The notes under the pieces were generated by a model. The model saw only the letters and a list, made by a program, of their open reading frames with translations. It was not told the origin of the DNA and ran no database searches. From a bacterium (GTDB lineage: Bacteria; Sysuimicrobiota; Sysuimicrobiia; Sysuimicrobiales; Segetimicrobiaceae), in contig DATGHU010000007.1 of the NCBI GenBank assembly GCA_035307765.1, forward strand, positions 101,493 through 165,492: 64,000 bases of DNA, in the 5' to 3' direction. Positions 53,174 to 61,445 of the stretch are shown piece after piece (the first letter of the stretch is position 1; the number at the start of each line of letters is the position of its first letter). A program made the translations under genes and the position numbers.

Positions 53174-54345
53174 TAGTCCTCACCCCCCGGTGTCCCCGTG
53201 CCTTGTTTCGTCACCTGCTCCTCGTACAACCCCCGGTAGCGGAACCCGTGCGACCGCTCGGATCGAACCTTGATCTTCGATTCCACCCAGGCTTTGTAGG
53301 CACCCTTGTCCTGCTTGAACTGTTCCCACTGGCTCTTGTTGTTGTCGAAGGCCGCCTCGTTGACCATGGTGATGCACTGGTCGACCGGGCAGACCGCCTC
53401 GCAGACTCCGCAGCCGCAGCAGGACTCGGCGTTCAGGTCGTACGTCCCGTCGGGCATGACGTCGAAGCACGAATCGGGGCACTGCAGCCAGCACAGCGTG
53501 CACTTGATGCACTTGTCGAAATCGACAACCGGCCGCATCGTCCGGGTGGAGAACTTCTTGAAGTAGGGATTCCGCGCCGGCCGGTAGCCGCCGATCTCGT
53601 CCCCATACTTGATCGGCTCCCCGAGCTTGATCGCATCGATCGTGACGCCTTCCCGCATCTTGGTCCAGCCGGGCATGTCGAACCGGTAGGGGACCTCAGG
53701 GTTCCCCTCACCCGGCTTCACGGTGCGTACCGTCGTCTGGTCGTACGCCCGGCGCGCCGACCGAACTTTGAGATCGTCCCGCCACTCATCCTGGATCGCG
53801 GCGGTGATGCTGTCGAGGCTCACCAGTTCCGGGCACACCTTCGGAAGCGCCCCCAGGATCCGGACGTCGGTGTGGTCGTCCTTATACACCCACAGCCCAG
53901 AAAAGCTCGGGATCGCCGGGAGCACCGCCAGGCGGTAGGGGTGGGTCTTGGTGTGGCAGAACTTGATCAGTTCCTCCGCGGGGAGCGTCGAGGTCACCAC
54001 CAGCGTGCCGTTCTCGCGGATCTTCTGATTGATCGGCTGGAGGCCGTACCAGGCCCAGGATTCCACGCCCTTGCACATCATGTCGTCCACGTTGACCGTA
54101 ACGTCGGTCTGCTCCGGCTCGTACTGGGCCATGCTGAGCTGCAGTTCTTCCTCGTCCGGAGCCACGATCGCAAAGTTCTTCGCCGGGATCCCGTTGCGCT
54201 CGGGTGAATCCCCATACCGGCCGAAAGCGGTCCCAATCTTCCCTTCCTTGCGCGCCGCCAAGACGATCCCGCGGCAGATATTCTTCGCCAGGGTCTTCTG
54301 GAAGATCCCCCGGTAGACTACCTCCACCGAGATGGTACGTGCCAT
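53173..54345 (-). CDS. 2-oxoacid:ferredoxin oxidoreductase, fused gamma-delta subunit
   Basis: 390 aa from ATG at 54345. The gamma domain covers roughly residues 5-190 (GRYGDSPERNGIPAKNFAIV, LPAEELIKF). A linker then leads to a two-cluster ferredoxin domain with CIKCTLCWLQCPDSCF and CCGCGVCEAVCPVDQC. Most pyruvate enzymes encode gamma and delta separately; the fusion is like oxalate oxidoreductase. The C-terminus is highly charged. The frame upstream overlaps the GntR gene and is not used. Confidence 0.92.
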   Translation of the reverse strand: MARTISVEVVYRGIFQKTLAKNICRGIVLAARKEGKIGTAFGRYGDSPERNGIPAKNFAIVAPDEEELQLSMAQYEPEQTDVTVNVDDMMCKGVESWAWYGLQPINQKIRENGTLVVTSTLPAEELIKFCHTKTHPYRLAVLPAIPSFSGLWVYKDDHTDVRILGALPKVCPELVSLDSITAAIQDEWRDDLKVRSARRAYDQTTVRTVKPGEGNPEVPYRFDMPGWTKMREGVTIDAIKLGEPIKYGDEIGGYRPARNPYFKKFSTRTMRPVVDFDKCIKCTLCWLQCPDSCFDVMPDGTYDLNAESCCGCGVCEAVCPVDQCITMVNEAAFDNNKSQWEQFKQDKGAYKAWVESKIKVRSERSHGFRYRGLYEEQVTKQGTGTPGGED

Positions 54346-54364
54346 CCCCCACCTCCTGCCGGGC

Positions 54365-55159
54365 TCACGCCCCGGCTGCGGACCTCGCCCCGGTGCCTGC
54401 TCCAGCGCCCGGCGCACGTCCTGCCTTCTCACCGCCCGCGGAGCGGTCTCCACGTGCGGCCTGACCATCTGCATCCTCTCGCCTCAGCGGGGAGAAGAGG
54501 ATCTGCTCGATCTCCTCGATGTGGAGCCGCATTTCGGCCGCGGCCGCCTCTGGATCCCGACTACGGATCGCGTCAAGGATCCGGCGGTGGCCGTTCAGCG
54601 ACTTCCCGGCACGTCCGGGTCCCTGCAGCGAGCGGGCCCGGCTGTCTTTGAGAAGATCCATCACCACATCGATGACCCGCAGAACCACCTGGTTCTTCGC
54701 AGCGGTGGCGATCCGATAGTGAAACTCGTTGTCCTCGGCGATGGCGATCTCTCCGACTCGAACCCGCTCGGCCTGTCGGGTCAGGATCTCATCCATGGCC
54801 TCCAGGTCCTCGGCGGTGGCGCGCAGCGACGCCGCTCTGGCCAACGGGGGCTCGAGCATTTTGCGCATGTCGAAGAGATCGGCGGTGAGGTCTTTGGACG
54901 CGGCGAGCGCGTCGGCAAGGGGGCTCACGATCGCGTCAATGGGAATCTGCTTGACGATCGTCCCCTCACCTGGTCGGGGCTCGACCAACCCCCGCATCTC
55001 GAGCACGCGGATGGCGTCGCGGACCGACGTACGGCTCACCCCGAACATCTCGGCCAGTTCACGCTCGGGGGGCAGGTGGTCCCCCGGCTCCAGCCGACCC
55101 TCGGCGATCAACCGATGGATTTGAGACGCCACCTCGGCATAGACCTTGGTGCGTCGCAC
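54365..55159 (-). CDS. GntR family regulator, FadR subfamily
   Basis: 264 aa from GTG at 55159, the only in-frame start candidate after the upstream stop. Winged HTH at residues 5-75 (LPPERELAEMFGVSRTSVRDAI), then the helical FCD effector domain (DLFDMRKMLEPPLARAA). The C-terminal 35 residues are low-complexity Gly/Ala/Arg. It lies 19 bases upstream of the oxidoreductase operon in the same direction, so it probably controls itself and that operon in response to a carboxylic acid. Confidence 0.93.
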   Translation of the reverse strand: MRRTKVYAEVASQIHRLIAEGRLEPGDHLPPERELAEMFGVSRTSVRDAIRVLEMRGLVEPRPGEGTIVKQIPIDAIVSPLADALAASKDLTADLFDMRKMLEPPLARAASLRATAEDLEAMDEILTRQAERVRVGEIAIAEDNEFHYRIATAAKNQVVLRVIDVVMDLLKDSRARSLQGPGRAGKSLNGHRRILDAIRSRDPEAAAAEMRLHIEEIEQILFSPLRREDADGQAARGDRSAGGEKAGRAPGAGAGTGARSAAGA

Positions 55160-55255
55160 CGGTTCAAGATCATCGCGGATCGGCTTGCCCGTGTCCTGAG
55201 AGATCGACGCGTCCCCCGGACCGGCCGTGGGGCCGGTTAGTCAGTGCTGGCCCAA

Positions 55256-55266
55256 TGGTTGGACCA
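55256..55266. promoter_or_regulatory. FadR-type operator
   Basis: tggttggacca fits the TGGTnnnACCA consensus of FadR-type GntR repressors. It sits just downstream of the predicted transcription start of the GntR gene. Confidence 0.6.
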
Positions 55267-55278
55267 ATGTTCGCGTAA

Positions 55279-55308
55279 AGTATAGGAACTTAAATGGAGG
55301 TGTGTCAA
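55279..55308 (-). promoter_or_regulatory. promoter of the gntR-oxidoreductase operon
   Basis: Minus strand: TTGACA (55308-55303), 18-bp spacer, TATACT (55284-55279). It is one of the best sigma-70-like promoters in the window and lies 13 bases upstream of the operator. Confidence 0.8.
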
Positions 55309-55394
55309 GAGCCTCCAGGGTCTGAGATGGGGCCCGAAGACGCTAGGGGGCCCTCCGATTGAGTGGTCAAACGTTTGGATGGCCGGATTGCTCT

Positions 55395-55432
55395 AAAAAG
55401 CCAGACGGGGGTGCCTCAACGACGCCACCCCC
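55395..55432 (-). terminator. intrinsic terminator after the U32-like gene
   Basis: Minus-strand stem GGGGGTG/CACCCCC (55432-55426 with 55413-55407), followed 7 bases later by TTTTT (55399-55395). It lies about 100 bases after the U32-like stop. A separate palindrome caaacgtttg (55368-55377) nearby has no assigned role. Confidence 0.6.
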
Positions 55433-55529
55433 ATCAGAACCCCCCTGAGACTCGAAGGTTTGGGGATCGCGGGAAATCCGGCCGGGGAAGGTCGTTGCCG
55501 CCGTTGCGCCGCATGAATCCCGTGTTTGG

Positions 55530-56492
55530 TCATGCCCCCCCGTGGCGGTCGGCCGCCTCCGGCCTGACCACCGGCACGGCGAGCCCGGCCGCCGGCAGAC
55601 GGGATTCCACCGCCTCCGGGGCATACCGGCGGAGAAGGTCTAGTCCGAGCTTGGCTCGCCTGACCCGCTCACGCGACAAGGCGATCGCGGTGTGCTCCAG
55701 ATGCCCTCCGGAGGGATAGAGATTCGGGGCATTCCGAAGGCCAAATTTGACATAGATGGGCGCGGCCACGCGGACCAGTTCCGGAATCTCGTAGTGTCGC
55801 ACGAATCCTCCAATATCGTCCGGCGCCTCGACGTACACGTCGAGCGGGATCTCGACGGCCTGCCGTATCGCAGCGATCTGGGCGAGGGTAAGGTCCGTGG
55901 GGATGTTGAACGTGTTTGCGCCCAACCGTTCCATCAGTCTGATCGCCGCGGGGTTGGCCGATCCCATCATCACGCTGATCTTGAACTGCATCTCCTGCGG
56001 GACCTCGCCCGCCCGGCGCATTTCATCGGCGACCCACAGCGCCCCCTCGTCGGCCAAGAGCACGCTTCGAATCCCGAGCCGCGACGCCCGCCTAACGTCC
56101 TCCAAACAATAGACGAGCTGGTCTTGCCCCCGCAGTCGCGACGCAACCACCCTCCCCCCGCTGGAAACGGCCATGGCGCCGACATCCCAAGCCGCATGCG
56201 GGCGGGCGAAGAGGCTGACTTCCATGTTCCGAGCGGCCGCCAGCCGGGCCATCGCCAGGATCTCGTCGTCAGTTTGCAGCATGACGCCGCTCCCCTGCGA
56301 AACCCGATGGATCGTCACGCCGAGGCGATCCGCTTCCTCGAGAATCGCCTCGAGCGCGCGAGGGCCTTCGGTGCTGGGGATCTCCACCCGGTATTGCGCC
56401 CCATCGGCAAAACGTTTGGCCGAGGTCGGAAGGGTATGCGCGTCGCCCTCCGGCAATCCCAAGCGGCCCAAGAACGCCCGTGTTTCCTTCAC
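55530..56492 (-). CDS. U32 peptidase-like TIM-barrel protein
   Basis: 320 aa from GTG at 56492, six bases after AGGAGG; the ATG further upstream has no SD. Features resembling U32 peptidases (YhbU/YhbV, RlhA) are SVLLADEGALWVADEM, FKISVMMGSANPAAI and GANTFNIPTDLTLAQI. No clear catalytic Cys motif of known U32 members is seen, so the role is open. It is a single-gene unit with its own terminator, lying between the GntR operon promoter and an SDR on the other strand. Confidence 0.6.
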   Translation of the reverse strand: MKETRAFLGRLGLPEGDAHTLPTSAKRFADGAQYRVEIPSTEGPRALEAILEEADRLGVTIHRVSQGSGVMLQTDDEILAMARLAAARNMEVSLFARPHAAWDVGAMAVSSGGRVVASRLRGQDQLVYCLEDVRRASRLGIRSVLLADEGALWVADEMRRAGEVPQEMQFKISVMMGSANPAAIRLMERLGANTFNIPTDLTLAQIAAIRQAVEIPLDVYVEAPDDIGGFVRHYEIPELVRVAAPIYVKFGLRNAPNLYPSGGHLEHTAIALSRERVRRAKLGLDLLRRYAPEAVESRLPAAGLAVPVVRPEAADRHGGA

Positions 56493-57029
56493 GCCTTCCC
56501 TCCTATCCTCTGGGCTCGGCAGATCGTCGAGGTCGGTCGAGATTGCGTGAACAGCGCGGTCCATTCGGGGGACCGGTTTGCGCGCGCATCATCGTCACCG
56601 AATCTGTGGGAAATTCATGCCTGAGGCCATTCCCCCGCCTCCCGCCACTGGACGTCGACCGGGTGGACGGCCAGATCGATTCACGGTGCGAGGATCCGGA
56701 GCCCCCACCCCCAACACTTCTTGGGCCCTATTGCGTCGATCGCCTCGATGGGTGTTGAAGAACCTGGCGTCCGGTCCCCATTGACCACGATGAGGAACAT
56801 CGCGCCCTCCGCATCGCGGGTCGCCGTCACCGAATGGACAGGATCATCACGGGCCGGAGGAATTGCGCGGTGTATCTCGATCCTTTGACAACCCGGGGGG
56901 AAGTCCTTCCTCTCCTGCTTTGGAGGTTTCGGCGGCCGGGTGCGCATCGACACCTCAGGCTCCTCACCGCCAAGTCCAGCCATCGTCGGCTCCCGCCAAA
57001 GGGCAGCCACCGAAGGGAGGAACCACTGT
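56493..57029. other. 537-base gap between divergent genes
   Basis: It holds the upstream regions of the U32-like gene (minus) and the SDR gene (plus). Open frames crossing it are antisense shadows or lack SD sites. A TTGACA-like box at 56885-56890 lacks a matching -10. I see no confident gene, repeat or RNA here. Confidence 0.4.
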
Positions 57030-57734
57030 ATGACGCTTTCCCAGAAGATCGCCCTCGTGACGGGAGCCAACCGGGGGATCGGGTTCGAAGTCTGCCGACA
57101 ACTTTCGGACGCGGGGCTGCACGTCATCCTCGCCAGTCGAGACCCGGTGAAAGGCCGACACGCCGCCGGGCGGCTGCGGGCCGAAGACCGGGAGGTGAGC
57201 GTCCAACCCCTCGATGTCACGGATCCGAAGAGCGTCGCCGGGCTGCTTCGCGCGGTCCGGAGGCAGTTTGGCCGTCTCGACGTGCTGATCAACAACGCCG
57301 GGGTCTACCTCGACGAAGGGGTGAGCGTGTTCGACGTCGGCACGGCCGTGATGCGGGCAACCCTGGAAGTGAACTTCTTCGGGCCACTCTCGCTGTGCCG
57401 GGCGTTCGTCCCGTTGATGCAGGCGCACGGGTACGGGCGGGTGGTGAACGTGTCCTCGAGAGCCGGACAGCTCACCGGGATGAGGGGGCGGACAGCGGCG
57501 TATAAGGTGTCGAAGGCGGCGCTCAACGCGCTGACCCTGATCGTGGCGGACGAGGTTCGTCCCGCCATCAAGGTCAACGCGATGTACCCGGGGTGGGTCC
57601 GCACGGACATGGGCGGCCCGCACGCGCCGCGAAGCCCTGAGGAGGCCGCGGACACCGTGGTCTGGCTGGCCACCCTGCCGGCATCCGGGCCGACCGGGGG
57701 GTTCTTCCGTGACCGGAAACGGATCGCCTGGTGA
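57030..57734 (+). CDS. short-chain dehydrogenase (carbonyl reductase-like)
   Basis: 234 aa from ATG at 57030 behind GGGAGG. Cofactor motif TGANRGIGFEV, NNAG motif, Ser in NVSSRAGQ, and catalytic Tyr/Lys in AYKVSKAAL. The GFEVCRQL and AGQLTGM features match the carbonyl reductase-like group seen in plants and bacteria. NADPH-dependent reduction of small aldehydes or ketones is likely. Single gene; the RNA methyltransferase follows after 120 bases. Confidence 0.92.
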   Translation: MTLSQKIALVTGANRGIGFEVCRQLSDAGLHVILASRDPVKGRHAAGRLRAEDREVSVQPLDVTDPKSVAGLLRAVRRQFGRLDVLINNAGVYLDEGVSVFDVGTAVMRATLEVNFFGPLSLCRAFVPLMQAHGYGRVVNVSSRAGQLTGMRGRTAAYKVSKAALNALTLIVADEVRPAIKVNAMYPGWVRTDMGGPHAPRSPEEAADTVVWLATLPASGPTGGFFRDRKRIAW

Positions 57735-57854
57735 TCGGTGTTCGCTCTGGACCATTCGGCGGCACCGCACCGGCGGCCGAGAGGAAACGCTTCGACGCGG
57801 GAGGTCTGCGCTCTGAGAAGATCCCGCGCGCGTCGTCCATGCTATCATGAGGCC

Positions 57855-59249
57855 ATGGCGCTCTCGGCGGTTCCACGACGTCCGCCCTTCCGGCGGGGCG
57901 AAGAGGTCTCGCTCGCGATCGACCGGATGGCCTACGGCGGCCGCGGCGTGGGACGCGTCAACGGGTACGTGGTGTTCGTGCCGGACACCGCGCCCGGGGA
58001 TCGGGTTCGGGCTCGCCTGTGGCGGGTCAGGCCCGCGTACGCGGAGGCGGACTTGGTGGAAGTCGAGACCCCCTCGGAGGCCCGCACCGCGCCCCCCTGC
58101 CCCCACTTCGGCCCCTGCGGTGGGTGCGTCTGGCAGCACCTGGACTATCGGACGCAGTTGGCGGCAAAGGAGAGCATCGTCCGCGAAAGCCTGGCCCACC
58201 TGGGCGGCCTGCGCGATCTCGAGGTGAGGCCCATCCTGCCGATGCCCGACCCCTGGTACTACCGGAACAAGATGGAGTTCGCGTTTCACCCGACGTCGAT
58301 GCTCGGCCTGCACCGACGAGGTGCGTTCGACCAGATCGTGCCGATCACCGACTGCAGGCTCCAATCGCCGACGACGAACGAGATCCTTGGAATCGTGAGG
58401 GAGTGGGCGGGCGCGTCGGGACTCTCGCGGTACGACGCGCGCACGCATACCGGGCTGCTCCGTCAGGTCGTGATCCGTGAAGGAAAGCGCACGGGGGAGA
58501 TTATGGTTGGACTGATCACCGCTGCGCCGGAGGTGCCCGGGACCGGGATCCTCGCCCAGCGCCTCGTCACGTCGGTCGCCGGGATCGCCAGCGTCGTTCA
58601 CGGAGTCAATCCCGGCCCCTCGGACGGCCTTCCGCTCACGGCCGTCTCGCTCCTAGCGGGCCGGCCCTATATTATGGAAGAGCTCGCGGGGTTCCGTTTC
58701 CGGATCGGGTTGGAAACGTTCTTCCAACCCAACACCGTTCAGGCCGGCCGCCTGGTCGAGGTGGTCGAAGCGGCCGCGGCGGAGCGGAGCGGTGGGGTTG
58801 TCTTCGATCTCTACTGCGGCGGCGGAACATTCTCACTCCCGCTCGCGCGCCACGCCCGCCGCGTCTATGGGGTGGACATCGTTACCGCGGCCGTCGAGGC
58901 CGCCGCGGCGAACGCCACCGTCAACGGCGTGGCGAACGTCGAGTTTGCCGCCGGAGACGTCCGCCGGCTGCTGCCGGAGTTGGTCCACCGGACCGGTCCC
59001 CCACAGCTCGTGGTCTTGGACCCCCCCCGCAGCGGCGCTGGCAGCCGGGTGATGCAAAAGATCGTCGCCACCCGGGCGCCGCGGATCGCCTACGTTTCGT
59101 GCAATCCCACCACACTCGCGCCCGACCTCGGCGAGCTGGTCCACGGCGGGTACGCGATCCGGACGGTGCAGCCGGTGGATCAATTTCCCCACACCTACCA
59201 CGTGGAGTGCGTCGTTCTGCTCGAACAGGACGGCGTGCCGGCCACCTGA
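57855..59249 (+). CDS. 23S rRNA (uracil-5-)-methyltransferase, RlmD/RumA type
   Basis: 464 aa from ATG at 57855. A TRAM RNA-binding domain (residues 15-75), 4Fe-4S Cys C82, C88, C91 (CPHFGPCGGC) and C167, then the methylase with FDLYCGGGTFSLPLA, the DPPRSG motif and the catalytic Cys in YVSCNPTTLAPD. It methylates a uridine in rRNA or tRNA using AdoMet; the exact site cannot be told. A -10-like TATCAT sits only about 10 bases before the ATG, so the mRNA could be nearly leaderless. Confidence 0.93.
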   Translation: MALSAVPRRPPFRRGEEVSLAIDRMAYGGRGVGRVNGYVVFVPDTAPGDRVRARLWRVRPAYAEADLVEVETPSEARTAPPCPHFGPCGGCVWQHLDYRTQLAAKESIVRESLAHLGGLRDLEVRPILPMPDPWYYRNKMEFAFHPTSMLGLHRRGAFDQIVPITDCRLQSPTTNEILGIVREWAGASGLSRYDARTHTGLLRQVVIREGKRTGEIMVGLITAAPEVPGTGILAQRLVTSVAGIASVVHGVNPGPSDGLPLTAVSLLAGRPYIMEELAGFRFRIGLETFFQPNTVQAGRLVEVVEAAAAERSGGVVFDLYCGGGTFSLPLARHARRVYGVDIVTAAVEAAAANATVNGVANVEFAAGDVRRLLPELVHRTGPPQLVVLDPPRSGAGSRVMQKIVATRAPRIAYVSCNPTTLAPDLGELVHGGYAIRTVQPVDQFPHTYHVECVVLLEQDGVPAT

Positions 59250-59283
59250 GGAGGTCGCGGGCCGCCGCCCGAGGGGAACGCCG

Positions 59284-60564
59284 CTAGGCTGCGCCCGCCG
59301 TCTTCACGAAGAGCGGCATCAGGTCGACGCCTCGAAGCGTGCCGAGGCTGCCGTGCGCGGACGCCGCCTCGCTGAACTCCTGGCTGCCGTCCGGGGTGAC
59401 GCCCGCTCCGGCGAGGAGCAGCGGCACCGGATCGTCGGAGTGGCTGTGTAGCGCGCACGGCGTGGCATGGTCGGCCGTCACGGCGATGATCAGCTTCCCA
59501 AGGTCGATCGAGGGCAGCAGCGTGCCGAAGAACGCGCGGTCGATCAGCGCGATGACATCCCGCTTCGCCTCCGGCTCGCCGTCGTGACCGGGCTCGTCGG
59601 GTCCTTTGATGTGGATGTAGAGCCCCCCGGTCCTGGTGATCTCCCGCGCCGCCGTCCGCGCCCACTCCGCATAGACGGTCGCTTTGTCCGCCCCGCTCGG
59701 CGGCACCGGAATCACCGTCATGCCGGTGAGCTCGGCGATTCCTCGTTCGACCGGCATCTCCACGAAGCACCCGAAGGTGACGCCGAACCGTTCGGCGATC
59801 GGCGGCATCGTCGGGAGGTGATCTCCCCCGTCTCGCACCAGGATCAGGTTCGCGGGCATGTGGTGTTCGCGACGCCGCTGCTCGTTGGTGGGATGGCGGT
59901 CGAGCATCTCGTACGCCTTTTGGGTAAACTCGTTGACGAGCGCGGCGGCGATCCGGGCCTCCTCGCTCCCATCGAGCGGCTCGCACCGCCCCACCGTGGA
60001 GCCGGCGTGGGCGACCGCCACGCCCAGGCCTTCGACGCGGGCATAGGCGGGATCGGTGTTGCTGATCTTTCCGGAGAGGCGGCCACCCCTGCGCCGGAGC
60101 ACCACGCCGCACCGATACCCGATGCTGGCCCGCACCTCCAATTCCGCGGGCGCGGCGGTCAGGCGCAGATCGGACGTCAGGGCATCGGCCAGCGACCGGG
60201 CCTCTTCGGAGGTCAAGTTGCGCCCCGCTCTGCGGTCGAGGATCCGCCCCCCCTCGCCCCCCGTGGCGAAGTTGCCCCGAAGGGCCAGATCGCCATCGTG
60301 GAAGGGGATGCCCGCGCCGACCGCCTCGAACACGCCGCGGCCCGTATGGTAGGCGAACGGATCGTACCCGAGGATCGCCGTCACCGCGACGTCCGACTCG
60401 GGAGCGATCCCCTGCCCCACGGTCTGCACCTGCCCGGTGCGGCCTCGGCGGGCCAGCGCGGTCATGTGCGGGATCTCGGCCGCTGCCAGCGGCGTGCGGC
60501 CGCCGAGCGCCTCCACCGGGCGGTCGCCCAGCCCATCGAGGACCACATAGAGGATCGGGCGCAT
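59284..60564 (-). CDS. apgM: cofactor-independent phosphoglycerate mutase, archaeal type
   Basis: 426 aa of the alkaline-phosphatase superfamily. Metal/nucleophile region VVLDGLGDRP and APESDVAVTAILGYDP (Ser), HIKGPDEPGHDG, and the TADHATPC metal site. Interconverts 3- and 2-phosphoglycerate in glycolysis. The archaeal-type family is also found in thermophilic and deep-branching bacteria. Last gene of the ddl-dapF-apgM run (4-base gap). Confidence 0.94.
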   Translation of the reverse strand: MRPILYVVLDGLGDRPVEALGGRTPLAAAEIPHMTALARRGRTGQVQTVGQGIAPESDVAVTAILGYDPFAYHTGRGVFEAVGAGIPFHDGDLALRGNFATGGEGGRILDRRAGRNLTSEEARSLADALTSDLRLTAAPAELEVRASIGYRCGVVLRRRGGRLSGKISNTDPAYARVEGLGVAVAHAGSTVGRCEPLDGSEEARIAAALVNEFTQKAYEMLDRHPTNEQRRREHHMPANLILVRDGGDHLPTMPPIAERFGVTFGCFVEMPVERGIAELTGMTVIPVPPSGADKATVYAEWARTAAREITRTGGLYIHIKGPDEPGHDGEPEAKRDVIALIDRAFFGTLLPSIDLGKLIIAVTADHATPCALHSHSDDPVPLLLAGAGVTPDGSQEFSEAASAHGSLGTLRGVDLMPLFVKTAGAA

Positions 60565-60568
60565 CGGC

Positions 60569-61441
60569 CTACTTGCCCAGCCGCTCGACGAGTTCGCGGC
60601 TGAGCGTGCCGCGCGAGGTTTCCTCGACCGGCCCGGTCAACTTGAGGGAGAAATCCGAGGCGACGTGAACTCGAAGGACGCCCCCAGGGCTGTGCACCGC
60701 GACGTCCCGCCCGGTGTACCCGTGGCGAACGCAGGCGGCCGCGACCGCGCTGCTGCTGCTGCCGGACGCCATCGTCTCCCCCGCGCCGCGCTCCCAGATG
60801 CGGATGGTGACCCGGTTGGTCGAGTCGACCCGGACGAACTGGACGTTCGTGCGGTGCGGAAACATCGGATGGTGTTCCAGGCTCGACCCGAGCTGCGGCA
60901 GGTCGATCGAGGCGAAGTCATCGACAAACACGACGCAGTGCGGGTTGCCCACCGAGACCGCGGTGATGCGGAGCGTGTGGCGGTCCACCGAGATCTCCTC
61001 ATCCACGACCTCCCGATCGCGCCCGGTGACGGGGATCTCGCGGCCGCGGAATGTGGCGCGGCCCATCCCGGCGGTGATCATGCGCACGCGACGGCCGCGC
61101 AGCTGGAGGGTGATCGGGACGAGCCCGCCTCTCGTTTCAAGCGTGAACTGCGCACGCCGGGTGTAGCCGTGGTCCCAAAGGCACTTGGCGAAAATTCGGG
61201 CGCCGTTGCCGCTCTTCTCCGCCTCACTTCCATCGGGGTTGAAGACGCGCATCGCGAAATCGGCGCGACGGCTCCGCTCGATCGTCAGGATGCCATCCGA
61301 TCCGACACCGAGGTTCCGGTGGCAGATCGCCCGCACCGCCGCCCGGGAGAGCGAAAACGAGAGCGCGCGGGGGTCAACGACGAGGTAGTCGTTCCCGAGC
61401 GCGTGCGACTTCACGTACTCGTTCCGCCGCAACCGCGCCAC
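60569..61441 (-). CDS. dapF: DapF-like diaminopimelate epimerase with Ser for both catalytic Cys
   Basis: 290 aa with the DapF fold: SHALGNDYLVVD, LGVGSDGIL, VFNPDGSEAEKSGNGAR, VSVGNPHCVVFVDD, RGAGETMASGSSSSA. Normal DapF has the catalytic pair in CGNGxR and ACGSGA; here both positions are Ser (KSGNGAR, MASGSS). Such a change should block classical two-base Cys epimerisation unless another residue takes over. It lies 4 bases after ddl and 4 before apgM. It may be a Ser-type isomerase or a different enzyme of the fold. Confidence 0.82.
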   Translation of the reverse strand: MARLRRNEYVKSHALGNDYLVVDPRALSFSLSRAAVRAICHRNLGVGSDGILTIERSRRADFAMRVFNPDGSEAEKSGNGARIFAKCLWDHGYTRRAQFTLETRGGLVPITLQLRGRRVRMITAGMGRATFRGREIPVTGRDREVVDEEISVDRHTLRITAVSVGNPHCVVFVDDFASIDLPQLGSSLEHHPMFPHRTNVQFVRVDSTNRVTIRIWERGAGETMASGSSSSAVAAACVRHGYTGRDVAVHSPGGVLRVHVASDFSLKLTGPVEETSRGTLSRELVERLGK

Positions 61442-61445
61442 GACG

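Noticed and set aside
55368-55377. caaacgtttg palindrome as a regulator operator
   Set aside because: Short, single and about 60 bases upstream of the -35 box of the nearest promoter; no regulator can be tied to it.
56681-57295. 204-codon minus-strand frame opposite the SDR gene
   Set aside because: Mostly antisense to the SDR; the part beyond it lacks an SD and any recognisable motif.
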